Positions 12,295 to 22,471 of a stretch of DNA of 35,848 nt are shown here, in pieces. The translations under genes were made by a program, and so were the position numbers. This stretch comes from Alphaproteobacteria bacterium (GTDB lineage Bacteria; Pseudomonadota; Alphaproteobacteria; JAPYRI01). Location of the stretch: contig JAPYRI010000024.1 in NCBI GenBank assembly GCA_029941135.1, positions 1-35,848 of the forward strand, written 5' to 3'. Under the pieces are notes generated by a model, which was given only the letters and a program-made list of their open reading frames with translations, did no database searches and was not told where the DNA came from. Numbering within the stretch: the stretch's first letter is position 1; every line of letters begins with the position of its first letter.

Positions 12295-13200
12295 ATGATT
12301 TGGTTGAGAAATACCATGGTGGCAGTGGCGCTGTTGGGCGTGGTTGCCTGCGACAGCGAACCTGAAATCGAGTTTCAAGTCGAAACCCGGACTGTGCGTC
12401 CGGCCGGTTTTTATGCCAATGCGCATTTGATCATGGGTCAGAAAGACGCCATCCTCATCGACGCCCTGATGCTGAAGGCAGACGCAGTAAATGTCGTCAA
12501 AACCATCAAGTTTGAAGAAAAGAACCTGACCACGATCTTCATTACCCATCCCCATGCCGATCACTATTTGGGTCTGGATGTGCTCAAAGCAGCCTTTCCC
12601 GAGGCCAAGATCGTGGCCACGCAAGGAACGGTAGACGAGATTAGGAAAACCGCCGCCGCCGAAATCGAGTACTGGAAGCCGACACTGGGTTACAGCCTGA
12701 CCGATACCTTCGTGGTGCCCGATGTTCTGGAAGGCGATACGCTCATACTGGAAGGCGCTGAACTTAAGGTGATCGAACTTCCCGCAGCCGAAAGCGTACA
12801 CCCGACGGTGGTGTATTTTCCGGCCATGAAAGCGGTCTTCACCGGCGATTTGGCATTTTCGGAAATTCACATGTGGCTTGCCGAAAACCGGCCTGATGCG
12901 TGGCTCGAGAACATAGCGGCGATTAAAGCGTTGGGTCCGATCGAATTGGTCTACCCGGGCCACGGCAATCGGAATGACCCTGGCGTGCTGGACGACACCG
13001 CCAGCTATATTCGCGACTTTCAAGCCTCTGCCGAATTGGCGTCAACCTCGATCGACATCATTGCCGATATGAAAAGTAAATATCCGGAGTTGATGTTGAT
13101 CGATGTGTTGAACTTTAGCGCCTATGGCGTGATGGGTGAAAAAATGCCCACCCCGGCAGAAAACATTGGCGAGTTGGTCCACGGCTTTAAGCAGAATTAA
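12295..13200 (+). CDS. Metallo-beta-lactamase-fold lipoprotein
   Basis: A 301-residue exported zinc hydrolase of unknown substrate. The N-terminus is a lipoprotein signal: hydrophobic segment then LLGVVAC, with Cys19 as the lipidation site, so it is probably membrane-anchored in the periplasm. The metal site is complete: HPHADH near residue 85, a histidine in AAESVHPTVV near 168, the aspartate of FTGDLAF near 183, and the histidine of YPGHGNR near 223. GGAAGGGGCG-type purines before the ATG (AAGGAAGGGGCG) act as ribosome binding site. The gene is 116 bases after ettA on the same strand and converges on mlaA. Confidence 0.85.
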   Translation: MIWLRNTMVAVALLGVVACDSEPEIEFQVETRTVRPAGFYANAHLIMGQKDAILIDALMLKADAVNVVKTIKFEEKNLTTIFITHPHADHYLGLDVLKAAFPEAKIVATQGTVDEIRKTAAAEIEYWKPTLGYSLTDTFVVPDVLEGDTLILEGAELKVIELPAAESVHPTVVYFPAMKAVFTGDLAFSEIHMWLAENRPDAWLENIAAIKALGPIELVYPGHGNRNDPGVLDDTASYIRDFQASAELASTSIDIIADMKSKYPELMLIDVLNFSAYGVMGEKMPTPAENIGELVHGFKQN

Positions 13201-13215
13201 ACGCCTGCACATTGT

Positions 13216-14040
13216 CTACTCAAATTCGTCGAAGGCGTCTTCGTTGAAATCGGCATTTACCGTGCTGTCGCCGTAAATATGTTTTTGCCGGGCTTGCTGG
13301 TAGGCGCTGCGGACAGTCGCGTAAAAATCGATCGACGTGGCCTGCAATTCGTCAATCTGTTCCATGTTGACGGCGCGAAAATTGATGGCACCCAGGGTAC
13401 GTTGAGCCGCACTCCCGTATTCGATATCGTTGAAGAAGTAGACGTAAGTCAGGGGATCAAAGAACACATCCACGGTACCGCCGATACTGTCGCGCAGATT
13501 GGACGGGCCCAAAAGCGGCACCATCAAATAAGGACCCTCTCCCGCACCCCACACGGCGAGCGTCTGACCAAAGTCGGACGTATGTTTGGGCAGGCCGATG
13601 CGCCCGGCAACATCAAACAAGCCGCCGATGCCGGCTGTCGAATTGGCAAACAACCGGCCCAAAGTGACGCCACTCCGCTTAAATTCGCCCTGCAATAAAT
13701 CATTTGCAAAGGTGACCGGTGACGATGCGTTGTCGAGCATATTGCCTACCGAATTTTGGACTTGGCCGGGTAATACAAATTTGTAGCCCACGGCGACGGG
13801 GCGCAGGAAATACTTGTCGACTTGCAAATTGAACCAAAAGGTCCCCCGGTTCATATTCTCCCAGGGGTCATGAATTTCCGCTCCTTCTTTGGAAATTCCT
13901 TTGGCAATATCGGGGACAGGGCCGAGTTCAACCTCGGGTAAATCACCCGCGCACGCTTCGAGACCGAGAACAAAACCCAATAAGAAAGCGTTCTCCGACC
14001 AGGTATGGCGCCAAAATCGCCGGTTTCCGTTATCACTCAT
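13216..14040 (-). CDS. mlaA: MlaA/VacJ-family outer-membrane phospholipid transport lipoprotein
   Basis: Outer-membrane lipoprotein of the Mla system, which removes misplaced phospholipids from the outer leaflet. The core DPWENMNRGTFWFN is the family hallmark, followed by VGNMLDNASSPVTFANDLLQ, RLFANSTAGIGGLFDVA, DFGQTLAVWGAGEGPYLMVPLLGPSNLRD (given here as adjoining motifs) and a PLTYVYF segment. A hydrophobic stretch ending GLEAC places the lipid cysteine at residue 30 from the ATG at 14040; the glutamate before the cysteine pair is unusual for a lipobox. An in-frame GTG at 14064 would add eight residues. No other mla genes are in this window. It diverges from the SahR-like regulator. Confidence 0.92.
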   Translation of the reverse strand: MSDNGNRRFWRHTWSENAFLLGFVLGLEACAGDLPEVELGPVPDIAKGISKEGAEIHDPWENMNRGTFWFNLQVDKYFLRPVAVGYKFVLPGQVQNSVGNMLDNASSPVTFANDLLQGEFKRSGVTLGRLFANSTAGIGGLFDVAGRIGLPKHTSDFGQTLAVWGAGEGPYLMVPLLGPSNLRDSIGGTVDVFFDPLTYVYFFNDIEYGSAAQRTLGAINFRAVNMEQIDELQATSIDFYATVRSAYQQARQKHIYGDSTVNADFNEDAFDEFE

Positions 14041-14194
14041 GGGGCCACGGATCTCCCTTGCCACAATATTTGGTCAACCGCCTCTATTATTACGGTTTAA
14101 CTTGTCCACACGTGAAGTTTACCCGACAGGAGAAAATATATCATTTAAATCGAAGGGGAAATTTCAGCTTCGAACGTCCCCGCGGGCAATACAA

Positions 14195-14240
14195 TTCCCA
14201 TATATAGAGGTAGCATACTAATAATCCCAATATATGGGAA
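14195..14240. promoter_or_regulatory. Inverted repeat with 11-base arms (operator candidate)
   Basis: TTCCCATATAT at 14195-14205 is exactly complementary to ATATATGGGAA at 14230-14240, with 24 bases between. The right arm is itself inside a near-palindrome, CCCAATATATGGG (14226-14238), and a further CCCA follows at 14247. The site sits between mlaA and the ArsR-type regulator and may bind that or another regulator. Confidence 0.45.
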
Positions 14241-14320
14241 AATATACCCATTTTTACCACATTCGGCGGTCTCACTTTCGTGGCTGTCGGGGCAAAATAT
14301 TCCACGCACGTTGATAATAT

Positions 14321-14343
14321 ATAAAGATATGCTTATGTATAAT
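14321..14343 (+). promoter_or_regulatory. Putative -10 element and overlapping palindrome of the methionine operon
   Basis: TATAAT at 14338-14343 lies 27 bases before the first ATG of the operon. Just upstream, ATAAAGATATGCTTAT (14321-14336) is an imperfect palindrome with 12 of 16 symmetric positions, placed where a repressor would block the promoter. A TTGATA occurs at 14311, but at 21 bases it is too far for a standard -35. The call is tentative. Confidence 0.35.
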
Positions 14344-14369
14344 CCAATAGCAGTTACCCGGCGTCATCT

Positions 14370-15422
14370 ATGAACAGGCCCCATCCTATGTCCCCACGTC
14401 CGGCTCAAAGTTCCTCCACCGGAAGAGCCGATGCCGTGGCCGGACTGACGCTGGACCAACTCTTGGCCGGGCTCAAATCGGCGGGTGAGCCAACTCGAAT
14501 GCGTTTACTCGCAATCCTCGCACAAGGGGAACTCACTGTAACTGAACTCACACAAATTCTCGGCCAGAGTCAGCCAAGGGTTTCGCGTCACTTGAAGCTC
14601 ATGTGTGGGGCGGGTCTGCTCGAGCGCTTCACCGAAGGGACATGGGTCTTCTATCGGTTGGCCGAGCACGGGGAACAAGCTCGCTTGGCGCGCACACTGG
14701 TCGATCTATTGCCGGATAAGGACGAAACGCTCGCGCGCGATCTGGTGCGCCTGGACACGGTCAAACTGACGCGCGCGAATGATGCCGCCGCGTATTTCAA
14801 AACTGTTGCGGCCGATTGGCACCAAGTGCGATCCCTCCACGCGCCGGAAGCCGAGGTTGAGGCTGCCATGCGCGCCTTTGCCGGCGAGAGCCAGATCGAT
14901 CAACTACTGGATATCGGCACCGGGACTGGGCGTATTCTTGAGCTTTTTGCCGATCTTGTGGAACACGGAATAGGCATAGACCTCAGCCACGATATGCTGT
15001 CCATTGCCCGCGCCAATCTGGAGCGGGCAAACCTGTCCCACTGCCACGTGCGGCAGGGGGATATGTACAACCTGCCCATGCCCGACGGCAGTATGGATAC
15101 GGCCATCATTCACCAGGTCCTTCATTACGCTGACAGTCCATCAGATGTGATTGCCGAGGCGGCACGGGTATTGCGGCCTGACGGACGTTTGCTGATCGTC
15201 GACTTTGCCCCCCATGAGCTGGAACAATTGCGCCAAGATCACTCCCACCGACGCCTCGGGTTTTCGGATCGGGAAGTGACCGACTGGGCGCGGCGCGCAG
15301 GATTACATATGGAACCGGTGCGACAGCTCGCTGGTGGTAAGCTAACAGTTTCCGTGTGGATGGGCCGAAAAGCTGCTGGCGGTGACGTGACCAAATTGCA
15401 TGCCCAGGGGAACACCCCATGA
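14370..15422 (+). CDS. ArsR-family regulator fused to a SAM-binding methyltransferase domain (SahR-like)
   Basis: A 350-residue two-domain regulator. Residues about 28-105 form an ArsR winged helix (AGEPTRMRLLAILAQGELTVTEL, then SQPRVSRHLKLMCGAGLLE as recognition helix and GTWVFYRL as wing). Residues about 145-330 are a class I methyltransferase fold (LLDIGTGTGRILELF, GIDLSHDML, DTAIIHQVLHYADSP, VLRPDGRLLIVDF). This architecture is that of SahR, a proteobacterial regulator of methionine/SAM-cycle genes that senses S-adenosylhomocysteine. The gene overlaps metF by four bases, which supports the same role here. No metal-binding cysteine pair of arsenic sensors is seen. The ATG at 14388 is an alternative start. 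Confidence 0.85.
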   Translation: MNRPHPMSPRPAQSSSTGRADAVAGLTLDQLLAGLKSAGEPTRMRLLAILAQGELTVTELTQILGQSQPRVSRHLKLMCGAGLLERFTEGTWVFYRLAEHGEQARLARTLVDLLPDKDETLARDLVRLDTVKLTRANDAAAYFKTVAADWHQVRSLHAPEAEVEAAMRAFAGESQIDQLLDIGTGTGRILELFADLVEHGIGIDLSHDMLSIARANLERANLSHCHVRQGDMYNLPMPDGSMDTAIIHQVLHYADSPSDVIAEAARVLRPDGRLLIVDFAPHELEQLRQDHSHRRLGFSDREVTDWARRAGLHMEPVRQLAGGKLTVSVWMGRKAAGGDVTKLHAQGNTP

Positions 15423-16315
15423 CGAAGACATCGCCTCCGCCGGTTTCATTCGAGTTTTTCCCTCCAAAATCGTCGGAGATGGAAGCCAAATTATGGCGCT
15501 CGCTCACCCGCTTAGCCCCTCTGGACCCCCAGTTTGTGTCCGTCACCTATGGGGCTGGCGGGACCACGCGCGAGCGCACCCATGCGACGGTCAAGCGCGT
15601 TGTCGACGAAACACCGATTCCGCCCGCCGCTCATTTAACCTGTGTCGGTGCGAGCAAACACGAAGTAAACCGGGTGGCCCTTGCCTACTGGGACGCGGGT
15701 ATCCGTCACATCGTTGCTCTGCGCGGCGACCCGCCGCCAGGCGAAGGCAGTTTCACCCCTCATCCTGACGGTTATCAAAACGCGGCCGAATTGGTGAGCG
15801 GTCTCGCCGAACTGCGAAACTTTGAAATCAGCGTCGGCTGCCACCCCGAGGTGCACCCGGACGCGATGTCTGCCGAATCCGATCTGGATAACTTGAAAAG
15901 CAAGATCGACGCCGGCGCATGCCGGGCGATCACACAGTTCTTTTACGCGAACGATGCTTTTTTGCGCTTTCGCGACCGGGCGGCAAGCGCGGGCATTACG
16001 ATCCCTATCACGCCTGGCATTATGCCGGTCACCAATTATGCCCAAGTTCTGAAGTTCGGCAAAACCTGCGGCGTTTCAGTGCCCCAAGACTTTGCCGAGG
16101 CGTTTGAGGGCTTGGATGACCAGCCTGATATCAGAAAATTGGTTTCCGCCGATATTGCCATCCAGCAATGTACGGCGCTGATGGCTGAGGGTGTCTCCGC
16201 CTTTCATTTCTACACCCTCAACCGGGTGAGCCTTACATATGCCATTTGCCACATGCTCGGTTTGCGGCCCAATCCCGATATCATCGCACCGCAAAAAGAA
16301 GGCGGAACAAGTTGA
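15419..16315 (+). CDS. metF: 5,10-methylenetetrahydrofolate reductase
   Basis: FAD enzyme that reduces methylene-tetrahydrofolate to 5-methyl-tetrahydrofolate, the methyl donor for MetH. The 298 residues cover the whole TIM barrel: SFEFFPPKS near residue 10, [14 protein letters not shown] near 39, HLTCVGAS near 72, ALRGDPP near 99, [10 protein letters not shown], and [15 protein letters not shown] near 165 with the family glutamine. FHFYTLNR near the C-terminus is also typical. The start overlaps the regulator stop (ATGA) and the stop overlaps the metH start (TGATG), so the three genes are translationally coupled. Confidence 0.96.
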   Translation: MTKTSPPPVSFEFFPPKSSEMEAKLWRSLTRLAPLDPQFVSVTYGAGGTTRERTHATVKRVVDETPIPPAAHLTCVGASKHEVNRVALAYWDAGIRHIVALRGDPPPGEGSFTPHPDGYQNAAELVSGLAELRNFEISVGCHPEVHPDAMSAESDLDNLKSKIDAGACRAITQFFYANDAFLRFRDRAASAGITIPITPGIMPVTNYAQVLKFGKTCGVSVPQDFAEAFEGLDDQPDIRKLVSADIAIQQCTALMAEGVSAFHFYTLNRVSLTYAICHMLGLRPNPDIIAPQKEGGTS

Positions 16316-19300
16316 TGCTGACCCGTGTCGAAAACGATCGCACCCAACTGCTGAAACAACAATTGGCCAATCGCATCCTGGTCTTGGATGGGGCTATGGG
16401 TACGATGATTCAGGCGCATAAGCTCGACGAAGACGGTTTTCGCGGCTCCCGCTTCGGAGACCACTCGTCTCCACTTAAAGGCAATAATGATCTGCTGACC
16501 CTAACGCAACCGGAGATCATCAGCACCATTCACATGGAGTTCCTGGAGGCCGGGGCGGACATCATCGAGACCAACACCTTCAACTCAACGTCGATTGCAC
16601 AAGCCGACTACGCCATGGAAGACTTGGTCTACGAGCTCAACTTGGAAAGCGCACGGCTCGCCCGCGCGGCCGTCGACCAAATTACGGCAGAAACGCCGGA
16701 CCGGCCTCGCTTCGTTGCCGGCGCCATGGGCCCCACCAACCGCACGGCCAGCATGTCACCGGACGTGAACGACCCGGGTTTTAGAAACATTTCCTTTGAC
16801 GCGCTGGTTGAAGCTTATACCGAGGCCATACGTGGTCTGATAGACGGCGGCGCGGACTTGCTGCTGATTGAAACCGTGTTCGACACGCTGAATTGCAAAG
16901 CGGCAGTGTTCGCCCTCGAAAGTTACTTCGACGCCCACCGCACCCGCCTGCCGGTGATGATTTCGGCGACAATCACCGATAAATCCGGGCGCACTTTGTC
17001 CGGGCAGACTGCCGAAGCGTTTTGGAATTCAGTGGCGCACGCGAAACCGTTTAGCGTTGGCCTCAACTGTGCCTTGGGGGCTACCGACTTAAGACCGTAC
17101 GTGCAGGAATTGTCGCGGATTGCGCCCGTGCCGGTGACGGTTCACCCGAACGCCGGCCTGCCGAACGCATTTGGCGAGTATGACGACACGCCGGAGCATA
17201 TGGCCGACGTGCTGGGCGAGTTTGCCGACAGTGGTCTCATCAACATTGTCGGCGGCTGTTGCGGCACCCGGCCTGAACACATCGCCGCTATAGCCGCCCG
17301 AGTTACCGATGTCAAAACGCGCCCGCTGCCCGAGATACCCGTGCGGTGCCGTCTCGCCGGATTGGAGCCTCTGAACATCGGCACCGAGACCGGCTTCATC
17401 AACATCGGCGAGCGCACTAACGTGGCCGGCTCGGCTAAATTCAAAAAACTGATCATGGCCCGTGACTTCGACACCGCCCTCGATGTTGCCCGGGACCAGG
17501 TGCGCAATGGCGCGCAAGTGATCGACATCAACATGGACGATGCCATGCTGGATGCGCTTGAGGCCCTGCCCGCATTTATGCGTCTGGTCGCGTCCGAGCC
17601 CAACATCTGTAAAGTACCGGTGATGATCGACAGCTCCAAGTGGCCGGTCATTGAAGCCAGTCTCAAGTGTCTCCAAGGCAAAGGCATTGTCAATTCGATC
17701 AGCCTCAAGGAAGGCGACGGGCCATTTATTGCGCAAGCGCGCACGATCTTGCGCTATGGCGCGGCTGTGATCGTCATGGCGTTCGACGAAAAAGGCCAAG
17801 CCGATACGACCGAGCGCAAAATAGATATCTGCGCACGTTCCTACAAAGTCTTGACCGAGCAAGTGGGCTTTCCGTCCGAGGATATTATTTTCGACCCCAA
17901 TATTTTTGCCGTCGCGACCGGGATTGAGGAGCACAACAACTATGGCGTCGATTTTCTTATCGCCACACAGAAGATTAAAGAGACTCTGCCCCACGCCATG
18001 GTCAGCGGCGGCCTTAGTAATTTGTCGTTCTCCTTTCGGGGCAACAATCCGTTGCGCGAGGCCATACATGCGGTGTTCCTGTTTCATGCCGTGCGCATCG
18101 GCATGGATATGGCGATTGTAAACGCCGGCCAGTTAGCGATCTATGCGGACATCCCAAAAGACTTGCGCGACCGGGTTGAAGACGTGGTGTTGAACCGGCG
18201 TCCTGACGCAACCGACCGCCTGCTCGAAGTTGCCAATACTATCAAAGGACAAGCCAGCGGACAGGAAATTGATTTGTCGTGGCGCGAGCAGCCGGTGGCG
18301 GCGCGCTTGGCGCACGCATTGGTCCATGGCGATCCGGAATATGTGGTCGCTGATACCGAGGAAGCTCGGCTCGAGACCGCGCGCCCAATTGAAGTCATCG
18401 AAGGCCCCTTGATGGATGGCATGAATGTGGTCGGCGATTTGTTTGGCTCAGGCCAAATGTTCCTGCCCCAGGTGGTCAAGTCCGCGCGGGTGATGAAAAA
18501 GGCAGTGGCCCACCTGCTCCCTTTTATCGATGCCGAAAAAGCAGACACCGGCCAGAGCAGCAGCAAAGGCAAGATTTTGCTTGCGACCGTCAAGGGCGAC
18601 GTCCACGACATCGGCAAAAACATCGTCGGAGTTGTGCTTCAGTGCAATAACTTCGAAGTGATCGATTTGGGCGTAATGGTGCCGACCGAGAAAATTCTCG
18701 AGGTCGCACGGGCGGAGAACGTGGACATGATCGGCCTGTCCGGATTGATCACGCCTTCGCTCGAAGAAATGGCCCTGGTCGCGTCGGAAATGGAGCGGCT
18801 GAAAATGAACACGCCCCTGCTGATCGGGGGCGCGACCACGTCCAAGGTTCACACGGCGGTGAAGATCGCGCCCAATTACTCGAACCCGGCAGTTTACGTG
18901 GTCGATGCGTCGCGCGCGGTTGGCATCGCCAGCAGCCTGATCAGCGATACGCTTAAAGAAAACTTTGTCGCCGAGTTGCGTGACGAATATGAGACCGTCA
19001 GGACCCGGCACGCTAAAGGTCGGGAGCGCAGCATGCTGCGCTCGATCCAAGGGGCCCGTGGCTCCAAATTTCATGTGGACTGGTCGGTCGCCAAGGCATC
19101 CAGACCCACCCTGTCTGGGATCAAAGTATTCGACAACTATGACCTCGGTGAATTGACCTCACGGATCGACTGGACCCCCTTCTTCCGAACCTGGGAACTG
19201 AAGGGCAATTATCCGAACATCCTTAAGGATGCCACGGAAGGTGAAGCGGCCCGCGACCTATTCGCCGACGCCAGCGCCATGCTGCAGAAAATTATTGACG

Positions 19301-20019
19301 AAAAATGGCTAACCGCCCGGGGCGTCATCGGCATTTTTGCTGCCAACGCGACCGGCGACGACGATATCGAGGTTTACACCGACGAAGACCGGACGGACGT
19401 CAAAACGGTGTTCCACTTCCTGCGCCAGCAGCAAGTCAAATCGGAAGGCCGCGCGAATATGTGCCTGGCCGATTTTGTCGCCCCGCAGAGCTCAGGCGTG
19501 CCGGACCACTTGGGCGCCTTTGCCGTCACCACCGGCATCGGGATCGACGAACGGGTGGCCGCTTTCGAGCGGGACCACGACGATTACAGCGCAATCCTGC
19601 TGAAGGCGCTGGCTGACAGGTTGGCCGAGGCGTTCGCCGAGCGCATGCATGAGCGGGTGCGAAAAGAGTTTTGGGGCTACGCGCCCGGTGAGGAAATGGA
19701 CAACAAAGGCCTTATTCGCGAGCAATACCGGGGCATTCGCCCGGCGCCCGGTTATCCGGCCTGCCCCGATCACAGCGAAAAACCGGCCCTTTTCGAACTG
19801 CTAAGCGCCACCGACAACGCCGGCGTTAGCCTGACCGAAAGTTTCGCCATGCTGCCCGCATCGTCCGTATCGGGTTTTTATTTCGCCCACGTGGACAGCC
19901 GCTACTTCGGCATTGGGCGCATCGGACGGGACCAGGTGGAAGACTACGCCCGACGCAAGGGCGTCTCGGTCGGGCAAGTCGAAACCTGGCTCGCACCGAA
20001 CCTCGGTTACAACGACTGA
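16315..20019 (+). CDS. metH: Cobalamin-dependent methionine synthase
   Basis: Transfers the methyl group of 5-methyl-tetrahydrofolate to homocysteine through cobalamin. At 1234 residues it is full length (E. coli 1227). Domains in order: homocysteine-binding domain (about 15-325) with [10 protein letters not shown] and the zinc cysteines in [10 protein letters not shown] (near 248) and VGGCCGTRP (near 312); pterin-binding domain (about 355-620) with [12 protein letters not shown]; cobalamin cap and Rossmann domain (about 650-880) with the DVHDIGKNI histidine ligand near 764; and the SAM-dependent reactivation domain (about 900-1230). It shares one base with metF, so the start is fixed at 16315. 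A cobalamin-independent MetE is not in the window. Its last 13 bases overlap the nitrilase gene on the other strand. Confidence 0.97.
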   Translation: MLTRVENDRTQLLKQQLANRILVLDGAMGTMIQAHKLDEDGFRGSRFGDHSSPLKGNNDLLTLTQPEIISTIHMEFLEAGADIIETNTFNSTSIAQADYAMEDLVYELNLESARLARAAVDQITAETPDRPRFVAGAMGPTNRTASMSPDVNDPGFRNISFDALVEAYTEAIRGLIDGGADLLLIETVFDTLNCKAAVFALESYFDAHRTRLPVMISATITDKSGRTLSGQTAEAFWNSVAHAKPFSVGLNCALGATDLRPYVQELSRIAPVPVTVHPNAGLPNAFGEYDDTPEHMADVLGEFADSGLINIVGGCCGTRPEHIAAIAARVTDVKTRPLPEIPVRCRLAGLEPLNIGTETGFINIGERTNVAGSAKFKKLIMARDFDTALDVARDQVRNGAQVIDINMDDAMLDALEALPAFMRLVASEPNICKVPVMIDSSKWPVIEASLKCLQGKGIVNSISLKEGDGPFIAQARTILRYGAAVIVMAFDEKGQADTTERKIDICARSYKVLTEQVGFPSEDIIFDPNIFAVATGIEEHNNYGVDFLIATQKIKETLPHAMVSGGLSNLSFSFRGNNPLREAIHAVFLFHAVRIGMDMAIVNAGQLAIYADIPKDLRDRVEDVVLNRRPDATDRLLEVANTIKGQASGQEIDLSWREQPVAARLAHALVHGDPEYVVADTEEARLETARPIEVIEGPLMDGMNVVGDLFGSGQMFLPQVVKSARVMKKAVAHLLPFIDAEKADTGQSSSKGKILLATVKGDVHDIGKNIVGVVLQCNNFEVIDLGVMVPTEKILEVARAENVDMIGLSGLITPSLEEMALVASEMERLKMNTPLLIGGATTSKVHTAVKIAPNYSNPAVYVVDASRAVGIASSLISDTLKENFVAELRDEYETVRTRHAKGRERSMLRSIQGARGSKFHVDWSVAKASRPTLSGIKVFDNYDLGELTSRIDWTPFFRTWELKGNYPNILKDATEGEAARDLFADASAMLQKIIDEKWLTARGVIGIFAANATGDDDIEVYTDEDRTDVKTVFHFLRQQQVKSEGRANMCLADFVAPQSSGVPDHLGAFAVTTGIGIDERVAAFERDHDDYSAILLKALADRLAEAFAERMHERVRKEFWGYAPGEEMDNKGLIREQYRGIRPAPGYPACPDHSEKPALFELLSATDNAGVSLTESFAMLPASSVSGFYFAHVDSRYFGIGRIGRDQVEDYARRKGVSVGQVETWLAPNLGYND

Positions 20020-21044
20020 GTAGGGACCAGAGTAAGCACGTCATCCGGCTCTTCGGTGTCGGCAGCTTTAAAGGTAATGGGCCGGTTTGCCGATCGATCC
20101 ACCGTCAGCTTAAAAATGTCGAAGCGATTGTACTGTCCGGCAAGGTCGTGAAATTGCTTGGGCTCGACACAGGCCGACAAATCAATATCAACATACAAAA
20201 GTCCCTCGCTGTCGCAGAGACTGTCGCCAACCTGCGCGCCGGTGGGATCGATGATCATGGAGACGCTGCGTGGGCTGTTGTCGAGAATACGTGCGGCATC
20301 GTCGCCCAGACCGGCGAGTGCGTCGCGCATGTCCCGGCCCATAAAGCCTGACGCCACCAGGTTAAAACACTTGCCTTCAAACGAGTGAGCCGCCGCCCGG
20401 ATGCGAATGGCATTGGCCAAGTCGTAATTTCCACCCTCTTCAGGATCACGGGTCGGCCATATCGGCGGGTAGCTTGAGATATGCACCTGTTGCCCCTGGG
20501 CAATCAGCGTAAAGCGCGCCAGCGGATTGGTGTTTTCGCCGCAAATCAACATTCCAACGCGGCCGAGGCGCGTATCGCTGACTACCAAGCCGGCGCCATC
20601 CCCGTTCGCCCAGGTGAGCTTCTCATAATACGTCGGCACCAACTTTCGATGATGATTGAGCACCGATCCATCGTCGCCGATAAGAACGTTAGAGTTCCAC
20701 AGGCATCCCACGCTAGCCGTCGTCCCCTCGTTAAAGCCCAGCGACACGAATATTCCGGCGGTCCGTGCGGCGGCGCACACGCGCGCCAATTCCGGTCCGG
20801 GGACCTCGATCGAATTTGCCGCCAATCGACCGAACAATTCGTGATTGTGAATAGGCGCGCGCAAGGCCGACCACACCGGGAACGCCGGGATAAAGGTTTC
20901 AGGGAACGCAACCAACTGCGCGCCGTTCCGAGCCGCCTCGTCGATGATCGAACAGGCCTTGGCGACGCTGGCATCGACGTCAAGAAACACCGGCGCGACG
21001 TGGGCCGCTGCGACCCGGTATTTGGGGTAGGTTTTGGCCGGCAT
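20007..21044 (-). CDS. Nitrilase (carbon-nitrogen hydrolase family)
   Basis: Thiol hydrolase that converts organic nitriles to carboxylic acids and ammonia. The catalytic triad is visible: Glu49 in VAFPETFIP, Lys134 in [12 protein letters not shown], and Cys168 in [12 protein letters not shown]. The CGEN...PLAR context and the length of 345 residues fit true nitrilases (aliphatic/aromatic) better than amidases of the same superfamily. The start at 21044 is fixed by an AGGAGG eight bases upstream. The gene lies 19 bases after the M24-family gene and is probably co-transcribed with it; its 3' end overlaps metH by 13 bases. The natural substrate is unknown. Confidence 0.92.
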   Translation of the reverse strand: MPAKTYPKYRVAAAHVAPVFLDVDASVAKACSIIDEAARNGAQLVAFPETFIPAFPVWSALRAPIHNHELFGRLAANSIEVPGPELARVCAAARTAGIFVSLGFNEGTTASVGCLWNSNVLIGDDGSVLNHHRKLVPTYYEKLTWANGDGAGLVVSDTRLGRVGMLICGENTNPLARFTLIAQGQQVHISSYPPIWPTRDPEEGGNYDLANAIRIRAAAHSFEGKCFNLVASGFMGRDMRDALAGLGDDAARILDNSPRSVSMIIDPTGAQVGDSLCDSEGLLYVDIDLSACVEPKQFHDLAGQYNRFDIFKLTVDRSANRPITFKAADTEEPDDVLTLVPTQSL

Positions 21045-21063
21045 AGAGCTGCCTCCTAATCGG

Positions 21064-22311
21064 CTAATCCTTGATCACAAGCCCAAAAGGTCGCTCATGA
21101 AGGGACACGCCGCCGCTTTGTGTCACCCGGTTGAGGTCACCTGTAAACACGCCTGCCGTGGTGTCGGGCAGGCAAGGGCTGGGCTCCACGACGATCAGTT
21201 GATCTTCTTCAAAGGGAACGTCCAGTTCTGCCGCAAATACCTGCGAATCCGGAAGGTCGGCGAACGGCGGTATGATCCGCTGGCCCCAGCCATGGATCGT
21301 TGGGCATTGCGTCGAATATCCGGCGTCGAGGATCTTCTGGGACACTTTCAGGACGTCCCGCGGCGTATTTCCCGGTTTCAGGACTTCCCTGACGCCGAAG
21401 TACACCTCCTCGGCCAGATCGAACAGGTCCTGGTACAGAGGCGGCGGCTTTCCAAGCATCACCGGCCGCATAATCTGACCGGCATAGCCATGGTAGGCGC
21501 CGCTGATTTCGGTCAGGATGATGTCGCCCTTTTGCAATGTGCGCCCGGATGGCAGGCCAAAGGGATAGGAGCAGGCCGGATCTGCCATCGGAGTCGAGCC
21601 CATCCAGGTGAAGTAAAACACCCCATTGGGTTGCGACATGTAGGCCTGCTGAATCTGAGCGTAAAGTTGGTTATCGGTGACCCCGGGTTCGGCAGCATCG
21701 AACAGCGCTGCAACTCCCAGATCGCTGTAGGCGGCACCTTTTTTGTACCATTCCAGCTCCTCTGTGCTCGGGATCTTCATCAAGGAATGCATCGTGAAGG
21801 TGAAGTTTTCGAAGATCGCATTGGGCGCATCGCCCGCCAGGTATTCGAAATGATCGTGGGGAACAGAGCTGCTCAGGATATCTTCGCCCACCAGGCCAAT
21901 CTTTGTGTTTTCAAGACCAAGCTCTTTAATTCGCGCGGCGGGGCCGTCGGCACCCAGCGACCAGCGAACATCGTCAAGGTTGGAAATCGCCCGCCCGCCC
22001 GGAATAAAGGAATAGATCATCATGTACAATGTCGGCTCGCCTTCCAAGGGAAACACGAGGTACGCCGGCAAGTACGAAATCAGGTTGGTTAAATAGTGGA
22101 GGTTCTTCTGATTACCAACGCAGTAGCCGGACGAGTACATAACCAGGCAGGACAGATCCTGCTTCGCCATTTCCTCCCGAACCGCCTGGCGCCGTCGCTC
22201 ATATTCCTGATCCGAAAACCGGGGATAAAAAGGGCGCATTGCGTCCTGGACTTTCTGGTGTCCGATTTCAGCATTTTCTGTGCCTGGCGGCGTGATCACC
22301 CGCTGTAACAT
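21064..22311 (-). CDS. M24/creatinase-fold (pita-bread) hydrolase with incomplete metal site
   Basis: A 415-residue protein with a creatinase-type N-terminal domain (about 30-170) and a C-terminal M24 fold (about 180-410). The family includes Xaa-Pro peptidases, creatinase, ectoine hydrolase (DoeA) and DMSP lyase DddP. In metal-dependent peptidases two aspartates, a histidine and two glutamates bind the metals. Here the aspartate positions appear as Glu268 (LTEISGAY) and Gln279 (YAGQIMR), the last glutamate is missing around residues 391-396, but His340 (IHGWG) and Glu376 (VVEPSP) remain. This points to a non-peptidase member, perhaps cleaving C-N bonds of a small molecule as creatinase or DoeA do. 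The start at 22311 has a strong GGGAGGGAAGG upstream. Confidence 0.82.
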   Translation of the reverse strand: MLQRVITPPGTENAEIGHQKVQDAMRPFYPRFSDQEYERRRQAVREEMAKQDLSCLVMYSSGYCVGNQKNLHYLTNLISYLPAYLVFPLEGEPTLYMMIYSFIPGGRAISNLDDVRWSLGADGPAARIKELGLENTKIGLVGEDILSSSVPHDHFEYLAGDAPNAIFENFTFTMHSLMKIPSTEELEWYKKGAAYSDLGVAALFDAAEPGVTDNQLYAQIQQAYMSQPNGVFYFTWMGSTPMADPACSYPFGLPSGRTLQKGDIILTEISGAYHGYAGQIMRPVMLGKPPPLYQDLFDLAEEVYFGVREVLKPGNTPRDVLKVSQKILDAGYSTQCPTIHGWGQRIIPPFADLPDSQVFAAELDVPFEEDQLIVVEPSPCLPDTTAGVFTGDLNRVTQSGGVSLHERPFGLVIKD

Positions 22312-22357
22312 GCCTTCCCTCCCCTTTTTCCCACGTCCGTCGAATCTGCCGGGCTTA

Positions 22358-22378
22358 CTGTGCCAATATTTATCACAG
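22358..22378. promoter_or_regulatory. Inverted repeat in the divergent promoter region (operator candidate)
   Basis: CTGTG (22358-22362) and CACAG (22374-22378) are separated by an AT-rich 11-base spacer. The site lies in the 160-base gap between the divergent M24/nitrilase and transaminase operons, where one regulator could control both. The arms are short, so chance is possible. Confidence 0.3.
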
Positions 22379-22471
22379 CTGCGCAATAGTCGTGGGCGCA
22401 GAAAAATGGCGCGATCGGACCGCAAATCCCCTAAACTGGGCGAGGAACAAGCTGCAAAGGGAAGTCGCGTC

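Larger units (their letters stand above)
14041..14369. other. AT-rich divergent intergenic region between mlaA and the methionine operon
   Basis: No gene is seen in these 329 bases. The stretch from about 14095 to 14345 is much more AT-rich than its surroundings and contains repeated CCCATATAT-type motifs, an 11-base inverted repeat, an imperfect palindrome at 14321-14336 and a TATAAT at 14338-14343. I found no recognisable SAM or SAH riboswitch. Confidence 0.6.

Noticed and set aside
14041-14369. SAM-II or SAH riboswitch before metF-metH
   Set aside because: No conserved core of either class is visible; the leader after the probable -10 is only about 20 bases.
17089-18087. 332-codon minus-strand open frame
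   Set aside because: It is the mirror of metH, whose pterin domain is unmistakable in this stretch.
21034-22092. 352-codon plus-strand open frame
   Set aside because: Lies opposite the M24-family gene, has no family features and no promoter or ribosome binding site.
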